NCBI GenBank assembly: GCA_035529405.1 | Contig: DATKWV010000052.1 | Coordinates: forward strand, 1-16,094 | Direction of reading: 5' to 3' | From: DATKWV01 sp035529405 | GTDB lineage: Bacteria; Planctomycetota; Phycisphaerae; Sedimentisphaerales; Anaerobacaceae | DNA: 16,094 nucleotides | In this document: in pieces, positions 7,594 to 14,889 of the stretch | Numbering within the stretch: the first letter of the stretch is position 1 | Layout: every line of letters starts with the position of its first letter | Notes under the pieces: generated by a model | Databases searched by the model: none | The model's input: the letters and a program-made list of their open reading frames with translations, nothing else | Told to the model about the DNA's origin: nothing | Translations under genes and position numbers: made by a program

Positions 7594-9903
7594 TTGATTA
7601 AAAGAAAAAGACTATTACTGACCGGCCAAATTCAGGGCGTTGGTTTTCGCCCCGCTGTTTATCAGATAGCTCGCCGAGCGGCGGTATCCGGTTTTGTGTG
7701 CAACGACACCAGGGGCGTAACCATAGAGCTGCAGGGCACAGAGCAAAGCATCACCGAATTCCTTAATCTGCTGCAATCCAAAGACCAAATGCCGCCTTTG
7801 GCCCAAATAAATAGCTGCCGGTGTCTTGACATACCGGTAACAGACGGACCCCAGCAGTTTATCATAAAGCCAAGCGAATCCGAAGGAACGCCGCTTTCGC
7901 AGGTGACAGCAGATATTGCCGTATGCGCCGACTGTCTTTCGGAACTGGCTGATAAAGGTAACATGCGCTATAACTACCCCTTCATAAACTGCACCAATTG
8001 CGGGCCGAGGTACTCTATAGTCAAAACCATTCCCTACGACAGACAAAACACCACGATGTACGGATTTGAGATGTGTGAGAACTGCGCCGGCCAATACACT
8101 AATGTTACCGACAGACGTTTTCACGCCCAGCCGGTTGCCTGCGCCAAATGCGGACCGAAAATATCGCTGACCGACAACAGCGGAAAAACAATCAGCAGCG
8201 ATACCGACAGTATCATAGCCGAAACTGCGCGCATGCTTTTAGATGGAAAAATTGTGGCAATAAAGGGAATCGGCGGTTTCCACCTGGCAGTTGACGCAAC
8301 AAACGACGCAGCTGTGCGCAGGTTGCGCCGGCGTAAAAAAAGAGACCATAAGCCGTTTGCCATGATGGCTGACTCCATAGAAACCATAAGCAAATACGCC
8401 GTTGTAACCGGCGCCGCCGAGCAGCTTTTAAAAAGTCCTCAAAGCCCGATTGTCCTGCTGCCAAAAAACAATTCCAACGGTATTGCGCCATCGGTTGCCG
8501 AGGGCGTTGGCACTTTCGGCTTTATGCTTTGTTATGCGCCGCTGCACTTTATGCTGTTTGCGCGCGGAATAGAAGTGGTGGTGGCCACAAGCGGCAATAT
8601 GTCCGACGAACCTTTAATTTGTGACAATCAGCAGGCACTTGACAGACTTGGCCCAATCGCCGATGCTTTCCTTATGCACGACAGGGACATTTACAGGCGC
8701 GTTGATGATTCGGTTTTTCATTTTATCGCTGATAACGCTGTTGCTTTAAGAAGAGCAAGGGGATACGTGCCCACACCCATTCTTACAGAAATCAGCTGTC
8801 CGCAACAGATTCTTGCAGCCGGCGGTGACTTGAAAAATACGTTTTGTTTCTACAAGCAAAATCAGTTTATCTGCAGTGAGCACATAGGCGACCTCGAAGA
8901 GGCCGAGGTTTATCATTACTATATAAATTCAATTGAACATCTTGGCGGACTTTTCCAGGTCCAGCCTCAGACGGTAGTTTGTGACCTGCATCCCGGTTAT
9001 TTATCCAGCAGATATGCTCATTCGATAGCCGAGGTAAATATCATTCAGGTCCAGCATCACTGGGCGCATATAGCTTCGGTTCTGGCTGAAAACAACCTTT
9101 TCGGACCTGTCATCGGCCTTGCAGCCGACGGTACCGGTTACGGCACAGACTCAGCTATCTGGGGCTGTGAGTGCCTGATTGCCTCGCTGGATAATTTCCA
9201 GCGCTTTGGCCATTTGGCTTATTACCCCCTGCCCGGGGCCGATAAAGCAAGTAAAGAGGCAATAAGACCGCTTCTGGCCATATTGAAACAGGCCTATGCA
9301 AATGAATTCGATTTGAGCAGGTTTGGCTGGCTGCTGGAAACAATTGAGCCGGACATAGCTAAACAGCGAGTTATCCTTCAGCAGATTGATAAGCAGATTA
9401 ACACTGTGCAAACTTCAAGTCTTGGCCGTGTCTTTGACGCCGTGACCGCGATGCTCGGTTTGGGAACATATAATCATTTCGAGGCGCAGCTTCCAATGGC
9501 CCTTGAGGCAATCGCCGACACCGGTGTTGAGCAGTGCTATGATTTTGAACTTGTTGAAAGTACCGGCAAACCGGTGCAGATTGATTTACGTAAAATGGTA
9601 AAGCAGTTGATTTGCGATTTACAGCAGGCAATACCAAAAGCTGTTATATCGGCCAAGTTTCACAATACCATCGCCGCAGCCCTTCTGGAAACGGCCAAAA
9701 AGGCAAAACAAAGCACAGGTCTGAATACGGCGGCTTTAAGCGGCGGGGTATTCTGCAATCGCTATTTGACGAATCGTTTGGTTAATCTCTTGAACAAGAA
9801 CGATTTTCACGTATTATTTAACCGCGATGTGCCGTCCAATGACGGCGGAATATCGCTGGGCCAGGCCGCAATCGCCGCCAAAGCCGCGGCTGGTCGCCCG
9901 TGA
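7594..9903 (+). CDS. hypF: carbamoyltransferase HypF, hydrogenase maturation
   Basis: HypF (769 aa) uses carbamoyl phosphate and ATP to place a carbamoyl group on the C-terminal cysteine of HypE, the precursor of the cyanide ligands of NiFe hydrogenases. All domains are present in order. The acylphosphatase-like domain has GQIQGVGFRPAVY (11-23). Two zinc fingers have C111/C114/C133/C136 and C161/C164/C183/C186. The YrdC-like ATP-binding domain spans about 205-385, with KKRDHKPFAMM. The Kae1-like domain follows, with metal-binding HHWAH at 488-492. The length is typical. The start must be a TTG at 7594, because the conserved domain begins five codons later and no ATG is available. No strong ribosome site is seen. 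It is first of the hyp genes, 164 bases before hypC. Confidence 0.97.
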   Translation: MIKRKRLLLTGQIQGVGFRPAVYQIARRAAVSGFVCNDTRGVTIELQGTEQSITEFLNLLQSKDQMPPLAQINSCRCLDIPVTDGPQQFIIKPSESEGTPLSQVTADIAVCADCLSELADKGNMRYNYPFINCTNCGPRYSIVKTIPYDRQNTTMYGFEMCENCAGQYTNVTDRRFHAQPVACAKCGPKISLTDNSGKTISSDTDSIIAETARMLLDGKIVAIKGIGGFHLAVDATNDAAVRRLRRRKKRDHKPFAMMADSIETISKYAVVTGAAEQLLKSPQSPIVLLPKNNSNGIAPSVAEGVGTFGFMLCYAPLHFMLFARGIEVVVATSGNMSDEPLICDNQQALDRLGPIADAFLMHDRDIYRRVDDSVFHFIADNAVALRRARGYVPTPILTEISCPQQILAAGGDLKNTFCFYKQNQFICSEHIGDLEEAEVYHYYINSIEHLGGLFQVQPQTVVCDLHPGYLSSRYAHSIAEVNIIQVQHHWAHIASVLAENNLFGPVIGLAADGTGYGTDSAIWGCECLIASLDNFQRFGHLAYYPLPGADKASKEAIRPLLAILKQAYANEFDLSRFGWLLETIEPDIAKQRVILQQIDKQINTVQTSSLGRVFDAVTAMLGLGTYNHFEAQLPMALEAIADTGVEQCYDFELVESTGKPVQIDLRKMVKQLICDLQQAIPKAVISAKFHNTIAAALLETAKKAKQSTGLNTAALSGGVFCNRYLTNRLVNLLNKNDFHVLFNRDVPSNDGGISLGQAAIAAKAAAGRP

Positions 9904-10005
9904 GCCGTCGCCTGTGGTTCGCTTTTGAGCAAAGATAAGTGAAAATAAAAGATTATAGAAAAAATCAGAGCAATTACCTGAAGATATAAATCATGGAGCT
10001 CGCAT

Positions 10006-10062
10006 GCTCGTAAGTCTCGTTAGCAAAATTTCACGAGCGACGAGTCACCAGTAACGAGTCAC
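10006..10062. repeat. ACGAG/CTCGT repeat element before hypC
   Basis: The 9-base unit ACGAGTCAC occurs at 10040-10048 and 10054-10062 with a 14-base period, and TCACGAG adds a partial copy at 10031-10037. The left half carries the complementary sense: GCTCGT (10006-10011) pairs with ACGAGC (10033-10038), and CTCGTTA (10016-10022) pairs with TAACGAG (10052-10058). The element ends five bases before the hypC ATG. It resembles a dispersed intergenic repeat. Confidence 0.6.
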
Positions 10063-10067
10063 GAATT

Positions 10068-10310
10068 ATGTGTTTGGCGATACCGGCGAGAATAATCGAG
10101 CTTGAAGGTGACGTGGCGGTGGTTGACGCCATGGGCAACCGCTTTCGCGCCAGAACTACCCTGCTGCCGCAGGTGCGGATGGGGGACCTTGTGCTGGTGC
10201 ACGCAGGTTTTGCGATATCACAGGTTGACGAAGAAGAAGCCAAAAAGACCTGGGAACTTCTGGCACAAATCAGCAATTTCCAAGAGACGCCGAATAAAGT
10301 TTCGGGGTAA
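10068..10310 (+). CDS. hypC: hydrogenase maturation chaperone HypC
   Basis: HypC (80 aa) is a small OB-fold-like chaperone that, with HypD, holds the Fe(CN)2CO unit and carries it to the hydrogenase large subunit. The diagnostic N-terminus MCLAIPARI is present; after loss of Met the exposed Cys2 is the iron ligand. The second motif, GDLVLVHAGFAIS, has conserved H45. The length is normal. No good Shine-Dalgarno is seen: the ACGAG repeat element runs to within five bases of the ATG and offers only GAG nine bases upstream. The hypD start follows 11 bases after the stop. The 164-base gap from hypF is the only sizeable break in the hyp cluster. Confidence 0.96.
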   Translation: MCLAIPARIIELEGDVAVVDAMGNRFRARTTLLPQVRMGDLVLVHAGFAISQVDEEEAKKTWELLAQISNFQETPNKVSG

Positions 10311-10321
10311 ATCGAATAGTT

Positions 10322-11392
10322 ATGCTCGACAGGATCCAAAAAGCGCTGGCGGCCATACAGAATGCCTGCAATAGTCTTGCAAGGCCGGTCAATATAATGG
10401 AGGTCTGCGGCACACATACGGTCGCTGTTTTCCGCAATGGTATAAGGTCGATTCTGCCTGCCGGATTAAAACTTCTGTCCGGGCCCGGTTGTCCCGTATG
10501 TGTTACATCCAAAGGCTATATCGATATTGTGCTGCAACTGCAGGAAAATAAAGACAACCTCATTGCCACCTACGGCGATATGGTGCGGGTGCCGGGTACA
10601 AAAGGCAGCCTGGAAACAAGACAATCAAACAGAAACGTCAGGGTCGTTCTAAGCGCCGACGACGCCCTGCAGCTGGCAAAAGATAACCCCCAAAAACAGG
10701 TTGTGTTTGTTGCCGTCGGTTTTGAAACGACCGCGCCTGCCACTGCGGTGGTGGCACAGCAGGCACAGGCTCAATCTATAAGTAATTTCTTTGTTTTAAG
10801 CGCCCATAAACTTGTCGTGCCGGCAATGGCTGCGCTGGTTTCACAGAAAAATCATCGCATAGACGCGTTTCTCTGTCCCGGCCATGTCAGTGCGATAATC
10901 GGCTATGGTGCTTATGCGCAGATAGTCGAGAACTTCAATCGGCCGTGCGTTGTGGCCGGGTTCGAGCCGGTGCAGATAATCGAAGGCCTTGCCGAAATAT
11001 GCACCCAGCTTGCCGAGGGCAAGCCGCAGTTAAAATCCGTATATAAGGCTGTTGTCACCGAAAACGGCAACGAGACTGCAAAAAAAATAATTTCCCGATG
11101 TTTTGAACCCGCGGATGGTTACTGGCGGGGCCTGGGTATGATAGAAAAAAGTACTCTCCAGCTAAAAGACAAGTACAGTCGGTTCGATGCGTTCAAAAGG
11201 TTCGATGTCATTGAAGACACAGCCGAGGATACATCCGGCTGCCGGTGCGGAGAAGTGCTGTGCGGGCTGATAGAGCCGCCGGAATGTAAACTTTTTGCAA
11301 AAACCTGTAATCCGCGCACGCCGGTTGGGCCGTGTATGGTAAGCAGCGAGGGCGCATGTTCGGCGTTTTTTAAGTATGGCCCCGGAGAATGA
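10322..11392 (+). CDS. hypD: hydrogenase maturation iron-sulfur protein HypD
   Basis: HypD (356 aa) is the [4Fe-4S] scaffold that, with HypC, assembles the Fe(CN)2CO group of NiFe hydrogenases and handles the cyanide received from HypE. Key residues are visible: C29 in MEVCGTHT, C57 and C60 in SGPGCPVCVT, and VAVGFETTAPATA in the middle. The C-terminal cysteine-rich cluster-binding domain has GCRCGEVLCG, PPECKLF, KTCNPRTPVGPC and SSEGACSAFF. The length is normal for the family. The ATG at 10322 lies 11 bases after hypC, with a distant GGGG as the only upstream site, so coupling to hypC is likely. hypE starts three bases after the stop. Confidence 0.97.
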   Translation: MLDRIQKALAAIQNACNSLARPVNIMEVCGTHTVAVFRNGIRSILPAGLKLLSGPGCPVCVTSKGYIDIVLQLQENKDNLIATYGDMVRVPGTKGSLETRQSNRNVRVVLSADDALQLAKDNPQKQVVFVAVGFETTAPATAVVAQQAQAQSISNFFVLSAHKLVVPAMAALVSQKNHRIDAFLCPGHVSAIIGYGAYAQIVENFNRPCVVAGFEPVQIIEGLAEICTQLAEGKPQLKSVYKAVVTENGNETAKKIISRCFEPADGYWRGLGMIEKSTLQLKDKYSRFDAFKRFDVIEDTAEDTSGCRCGEVLCGLIEPPECKLFAKTCNPRTPVGPCMVSSEGACSAFFKYGPGE

Positions 11393-11395
11393 CTG

Positions 11396-12418
11396 ATGAG
11401 CAAAACCGATAAGGACAAAATCGTACTTGCGCACGGCGGCGGAGGCCAGTTGAGCGATGAATTAATCCGCCGGCATATTTTGCCCAGGTTTAAAAGCGAT
11501 ATTCTCGCAGAGCTGGCTGACGCGGCAAAGCTGAACCTGGCCTCGAAGTCGGTGCTTTTTACCACGGACAGCTATGTAGTCAAGCCGCTGTTCTTCAACG
11601 GAGCCGATATCGGTAAACTTGCCGTATGCGGAACGATAAACGACCTGGCTGTGGCCGGCGCAATACCGGTGGCTCTGGCGGTATCGCTGATAATAGAAGA
11701 GGGTTTCGAGTTCGCCCTGTTGGAAAAGATTTTAGACAGTATCGGTCAGACCGCCCAGGACAATAACGTCGAGATTGTTGCCGGCGATACCAAGACGGTC
11801 GAAGCTGGTGCAGCAGACCGGATATTCATAAATACTGCTGGCATCGGAACACTCATAAATGGCGCCGATTTGGGCTTTAAGAAAATCGCCGTCGGCGACA
11901 GCATAATAATAAACGGCACTATCGGCGACCACGGCATGACTGTCATTTCGCAGCGAAAAGGTATTGAGTTTCAATCCGAGCTTAAGAGCGATTGCGCAGC
12001 CGTAGCAGGTTTGGTCCGGCAGCTTCTGGAAAATACAAACGGCGTAAAATTCATGCGTGACCCCACTCGCGGCGGACTTGCTGCAACACTGAATGAAATC
12101 TCAAAAGCAACAGGCCTGAGTATCGAAATCAACCAGACCGACATACCGGTTAATCCAACGGTGCAGGCAGCCGCTGACATACTGGGTTTCGACCTGCTGA
12201 CAATTGCAAACGAAGGTAAATTTGTTGCCGTGGTTTCACCGGATTCTGCCCACAAGTGCCTGAACATCTGCAGAAATCATCCGCTGGGCAGGCAGGCAAG
12301 TATTATCGGCAAGGTAACACAAACGCGCGATGCGCCTTTGGTGGAAATGACAACGAGCATCGGCGGAAAGCGGGTAGTCCAGATGCCCTACGGCCATGAG
12401 CTTCCGAGGATTTGCTGA
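11396..12418 (+). CDS. hypE: hydrogenase maturation protein HypE
   Basis: HypE (340 aa) is an AIR-synthase-related protein. Its C-terminal cysteine is carbamoylated by HypF and then dehydrated with ATP to a thiocyanate, the source of the CN ligands. The ATP-site motifs are present: LAHGGGGQLSDELI (11-24), FTTDSYVVKPLFF (55-67), VCGTINDLAVAGA (77-89) and VAGDTKTVE (128-136). The protein ends in HELPRIC, with the essential terminal Cys340 intact. The family more often has GGGGR at the first motif; here it is GGGGQ. GGAG lies eight bases before the ATG, inside the end of hypD. The stop overlaps the hypA start by one base (TGATG). Confidence 0.97.
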   Translation: MSKTDKDKIVLAHGGGGQLSDELIRRHILPRFKSDILAELADAAKLNLASKSVLFTTDSYVVKPLFFNGADIGKLAVCGTINDLAVAGAIPVALAVSLIIEEGFEFALLEKILDSIGQTAQDNNVEIVAGDTKTVEAGAADRIFINTAGIGTLINGADLGFKKIAVGDSIIINGTIGDHGMTVISQRKGIEFQSELKSDCAAVAGLVRQLLENTNGVKFMRDPTRGGLAATLNEISKATGLSIEINQTDIPVNPTVQAAADILGFDLLTIANEGKFVAVVSPDSAHKCLNICRNHPLGRQASIIGKVTQTRDAPLVEMTTSIGGKRVVQMPYGHELPRIC

Positions 12419-12774
12419 TGCACGAAATGATGCTTGCTGAAAGTATTCTACGGGCGATTTCGACTGAAACCGAAAAACATAAGGCAAAGCCGTTGTCGGC
12501 CAAAATCAGTTGCGGAACACTTAATGCGGTAAATGACGAACTGCTTGTTTTTGCCTTCGAGGCCGCTGCAAAAAATACGGTCTGCGAAGGTATAAAGCTG
12601 CAAATCGAGCACAAACCAATACAGGCACGCTGCGGAAACTGCGGGCAAACCTTCACGCTGGAGCTTTTGACGCCAAACTGCCCCAAATGTCGCGGCAGCG
12701 ATTTTGATTTACTGCCTGATGAACCTTTAATGCTTGAAGAAATAGAATTCGAAACGGAGCAAGGCAATGTTTAA
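12418..12774 (+). CDS. hypA: hydrogenase nickel metallochaperone HypA
   Basis: HypA (118 aa) delivers nickel to the hydrogenase large subunit together with HypB. The start at 12418 gives the family N-terminus MHEMMLAESI, where His2 is the nickel ligand; it is preceded by GAGGA with seven-base spacing. A frame start six bases earlier (MLMHE) would bury His2 and is not likely. The structural zinc site is C72, C75, C88 and C91 in RCGNCGQTF and NCPKCRG. The start overlaps the hypE stop (TGATG), and the end overlaps hypB by eight bases, so the last three hyp genes are tightly coupled. Confidence 0.96.
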   Translation: MHEMMLAESILRAISTETEKHKAKPLSAKISCGTLNAVNDELLVFAFEAAAKNTVCEGIKLQIEHKPIQARCGNCGQTFTLELLTPNCPKCRGSDFDLLPDEPLMLEEIEFETEQGNV

Positions 12775-13435
12775 GGTCAAGGTCGGCAAAAAAATCCTCA
12801 GCGAAAACGAAAAATACGCCCTGAAAAACAAACAGCTGCTCAGTGAAAGCAGAACGCTTTGCCTTAATATGATATCTTCTCCCGGTTCCGGCAAGACAAC
12901 TATTCTTTGCAGAACAATAAACGAATTAAAGAACGAGCTTGGAATCGGCGTTGTCGAAGGCGATATAGCCACGGATTTGGACGCTGAAAGAATAAGGTCA
13001 GCCACAGCCGATGTCGTTCAGATAAACACTCACGGGGCCTGCCACCTGTCAGCGGCTGGGGTAAATAGCGCTTTGCGTAAGCTGCCGGTAGCCGACCTGG
13101 ATTTGATTTTTATAGAAAACGTCGGCAATCTCGTTTGTCCGTCGGCATTCGAGCTTGGCGAAAATTTTAAGATAGCCGTACTTTCGGTTCCCGAAGGTGA
13201 TGATAAACCCGCAAAGTATCCCGCCGTTTTCGCAAAGTCAAAGGTGCTGCTTATAAACAAAACAGATTTGCTGGGCCCGATTGATAAACAGCAATTTGAC
13301 ATCGAAACGGTAAAGTCACGCACCCGCAAACTAAACAAAGACATCAGGATTTTCCCCGTGTCAGCCCAAACCGGCCAGGGCATGACCGACTGGTACGACT
13401 GGTTAAAAGATGCGGTGAAAATCAACAAACAATAA
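12767..13435 (+). CDS. hypB: hydrogenase nickel incorporation GTPase HypB
   Basis: HypB (222 aa) is a SIMIBI-class GTPase that powers nickel transfer from HypA. The P-loop SSPGSGKTT lies at residues 37-45, the switch region includes VEGDIATDLDAERI (63-76), and the guanine-specificity motif NKTD is at 164-167. Metal ligands of the G domain are C92 and H93 in HGACHLSA, plus C124 in NLVCP. The N-terminal CxxCGC motif and the histidine-rich stretch seen in some HypB proteins are absent, so it has only the G-domain metal site. GGAG sits seven to eight bases before the ATG, inside hypA. It is the last hyp gene and converges with nadD, leaving only ten bases between stop codons. Confidence 0.97.
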   Translation: MFKVKVGKKILSENEKYALKNKQLLSESRTLCLNMISSPGSGKTTILCRTINELKNELGIGVVEGDIATDLDAERIRSATADVVQINTHGACHLSAAGVNSALRKLPVADLDLIFIENVGNLVCPSAFELGENFKIAVLSVPEGDDKPAKYPAVFAKSKVLLINKTDLLGPIDKQQFDIETVKSRTRKLNKDIRIFPVSAQTGQGMTDWYDWLKDAVKINKQ

Positions 13436-13445
13436 ACGTCGGCGA

Positions 13446-14072
13446 TTAACAGCCTGCGCCGTAAAGGTTGTGTTTGCGGATGTATTCGGTAACAGCGGGG
13501 TGCAGCATATCGGATGCGTCTTGTCTGGCGGCAAGTCGGTTTCGTATCTGGGTGCTGCTGATATTTATCAACGACGTTTTGATTACGTTCTGCTGAAGCT
13601 TTTTTACCCTGCCCGGCCCGAGAATATCCGTAAGTTGCCGAAAATCCGGACACTTAAAGCCAGCCCTGTACATCACCGATACGGTGCAGTTGTCGATGAG
13701 TTCGTTGATTTTATACCATCGCACAAGTTCCTCAACAGTATCAGCACCTGCAAGCCAGTGAATCGACACATCGTTGCCGTAATCGGCCCGGAATTTTCTG
13801 ACGGTCTCCAGGGTATAGCCGGGTCCTGTTTTTTTTAATTCGTAATTGCTTGTCTGAAAATTCTCCACGCCCGCGATTGCCAGCTTGAGCATCTTGAGCC
13901 TGTGTTCGTCGCTTGCTTTCGGCAGCAGAAATTTCAGCGGCGAGCGCTTGGCGCAAACAAAAAAAACTTTCTCTGCTTTGATGTGCTCCGCTGCCTCGGC
14001 GGCCACCGTTGTATGACCGATATGCACGGGGTCGAACGTGCCGCCGAACAAAGCTATTTTTCTTTTGACCAT
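13446..14072 (-). CDS. nadD: nicotinate-nucleotide adenylyltransferase NadD
   Basis: NadD (208 aa) joins nicotinate mononucleotide and ATP to make deamido-NAD, a core step of NAD synthesis. The nucleotidyltransferase motif GGTFDPVHIGH (10-20) and the C-terminal ISSTQIRNRL motif are intact. HWLAGADTVEEL and NCTVSVMYRAGF match the family's middle part. The usual PPHK loop appears as KRSPLKF. The length is normal. The ATG at 14072 has no Shine-Dalgarno: six T and a perfect eight-base-pair hairpin occupy the 5' region. No other start fits, because the conserved strand begins four codons later. The gene is alone on the minus strand. Confidence 0.95.
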   Translation of the reverse strand: MVKRKIALFGGTFDPVHIGHTTVAAEAAEHIKAEKVFFVCAKRSPLKFLLPKASDEHRLKMLKLAIAGVENFQTSNYELKKTGPGYTLETVRKFRADYGNDVSIHWLAGADTVEELVRWYKINELIDNCTVSVMYRAGFKCPDFRQLTDILGPGRVKKLQQNVIKTSLINISSTQIRNRLAARQDASDMLHPAVTEYIRKHNLYGAGC

Positions 14073-14079
14073 AAAAAAC

Positions 14080-14103
14080 TAACAACAAAATTGTGTGTTG
14101 TTA
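14080..14103 (-). promoter_or_regulatory. hairpin just upstream of nadD start
   Basis: TAACAACA (14080-14087) and TGTTGTTA (14096-14103) are perfectly complementary around an eight-base loop. On the minus strand the hairpin is followed by G and six T and then the nadD ATG. It could be an operator, an attenuator-like stem or a translation block. Confidence 0.5.
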
Positions 14104-14482
14104 AAAAAATATTCACTTGGACCAAAAATAAAAACCTTCAACACTCTACGGCTTCTGCGCAAAAACAACAAACTTCTATTTGTCCGGTTTCAGAATTCAG
14201 CTACAGCTTCCGAATAAAAACCGCGGCCCAAATAAAAACTTGACCGAAGCGCCGAATGCACGCATACGGCCTGTAGGTTTAAAAAAACACTTTGCCGGTG
14301 TTACCGTTCATGCCGGAAACTGCGCAAAATAAATATAATCGTGTCTGCAAAAAAACAATTTGTCAGGCAAACACGGTTGTACTCGTCAACAGACGGATAT
14401 GATAAACAATACCGGCAGGCGTGTAAAATACAGACTGCAAAAATTTTTTTGAAGTATTTTTAAACATTTGGACGATAAAAAG

Positions 14483-14488
14483 TATAAT
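14483..14488 (+). promoter_or_regulatory. possible -10 box for the lysine-rich micropeptide
   Basis: A perfect TATAAT lies here, with TTAAAC 17 bases upstream as a poor -35 candidate. It is oriented towards the small gene at 14593. Confidence 0.3.
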
Positions 14489-14592
14489 CATGACAATTGA
14501 CTTTCAAAACTTCTTCAAGCTGGTTATTGCAGTTAGTTTTGCCTGCATAAAATAGAATGTAACAGGATTCAATTTGCCGAAAGGAGAAAATG

Positions 14593-14655
14593 ATGGCAAA
14601 GAAAAGGAAAAAAGCAACCAAGAAGAAAAAAGCCACCAAGAAGAAAAAGAAATAG
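14593..14655 (+). CDS. lysine-rich micropeptide, 20 aa, upstream of lysA
   Basis: This tiny gene has one of the best ribosome-binding sites in the window, AGGAG six bases before the ATG at 14593; an ATG one codon earlier is only three bases away. The product begins MAKKRKKATKKKK and consists of Met, Ala, Thr, one Arg and 13 Lys. Inside it is an 18-base tandem duplication (14611-14628 and 14629-14646, each coding KATKKK) with one silent difference, so the amino acids seem kept. The sequence resembles tails of bacterial histone H1-like proteins. A strong intrinsic terminator follows 26 bases after the stop, then lysA. It may be a nucleic-acid-binding micropeptide or a lysine-sensing leader peptide. 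I cannot decide which. Confidence 0.6.
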   Translation: MAKKRKKATKKKKATKKKKK

Positions 14656-14681
14656 TAGCACAGCATGTTACTTCAGTTTCG

Positions 14682-14720
14682 AGAAAACGGAAGGCTCAAG
14701 AAAGAGCCTTCCGTTTTCTT
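14682..14720 (+). terminator. strong intrinsic terminator after the micropeptide
   Basis: GAAAACGGAAGGCTC (14683-14697) pairs perfectly with GAGCCTTCCGTTTTC (14704-14718) around a six-base AAGAAA loop. One more A-T pair extends the base, and TTT follows. It is the clearest terminator hairpin in the window and ends the micropeptide transcript before lysA. Confidence 0.85.
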
Positions 14721-14750
14721 TATGGCCCGATTATCCAATCAACTGCTCTG

Positions 14751-14762
14751 GGGCAATTGCCC
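14751..14762. repeat. perfect 12-base palindrome upstream of lysA promoter
   Basis: GGGCAATTGCCC is a perfect palindrome 42 bases before the lysA -35 box. It has the form of a dimeric regulator's binding site, but could be chance. Confidence 0.35.
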
Positions 14763-14804
14763 TGGCCCCTGCACCCCTGAAATAGGCAATTACCGGTTAA
14801 TGTT

Positions 14805-14832
14805 TTGCAATCCGCGGCAAAATCCATATAAT
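14805..14832 (+). promoter_or_regulatory. promoter of lysA
   Basis: TTGCAA (14805-14810, four of six) with a 16-base spacer leads to a perfect TATAAT (14827-14832). Transcription would start near 14839, giving a leader of about 50 bases. This lets lysA be expressed independently of the upstream terminator. Confidence 0.6.
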
Positions 14833-14889
14833 AGAACCCGGATAAATCGCTTACTTTAGTGAACTTAGGAGCTTTTGCAGTAAAGGTTT

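Larger units (their letters stand above)
14073..14589. other. 517-base stretch without a recognised gene
   Basis: Apart from the hairpin at 14080-14103, this A/T-rich stretch holds two perfect TATAAT boxes on the plus strand (14334-14339 and 14483-14488) with poor -35 boxes. It also has a hairpin followed by a T-run near 14428-14457. No coding frame with protein-like composition is seen. The second TATAAT may serve the lysine-rich micropeptide, whose start is about 105 bases downstream. Confidence 0.5.

Noticed and set aside
7615..8124. 169-codon minus-strand frame opposite hypF
   Set aside because: It lies wholly within the conserved acylphosphatase and zinc-finger regions of hypF; no independent evidence.
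10031..10067. ACGAGTCAC copies as a CRISPR-like array
   Set aside because: Units are nine bases with five-base gaps and only two full copies; far too short for repeats and spacers.
13030..13653. 207-codon minus-strand frame across hypB and nadD ends
   Set aside because: It overlaps two clear conserved genes and its translation shows no domain; a shadow frame.
14574..14780. 68-codon plus-strand frame rich in Lys, Glu and Gln over the micropeptide
   Set aside because: It starts at a TTG without a proper site, overlaps the better-initiated lysine-rich frame and reads straight through the terminator hairpin.
14721..14889. Possible lysine (L-box) riboswitch before lysA
   Set aside because: The region between terminator and lysA is short and, after the promoter, only about 50 bases remain; the conserved L-box core is not seen.
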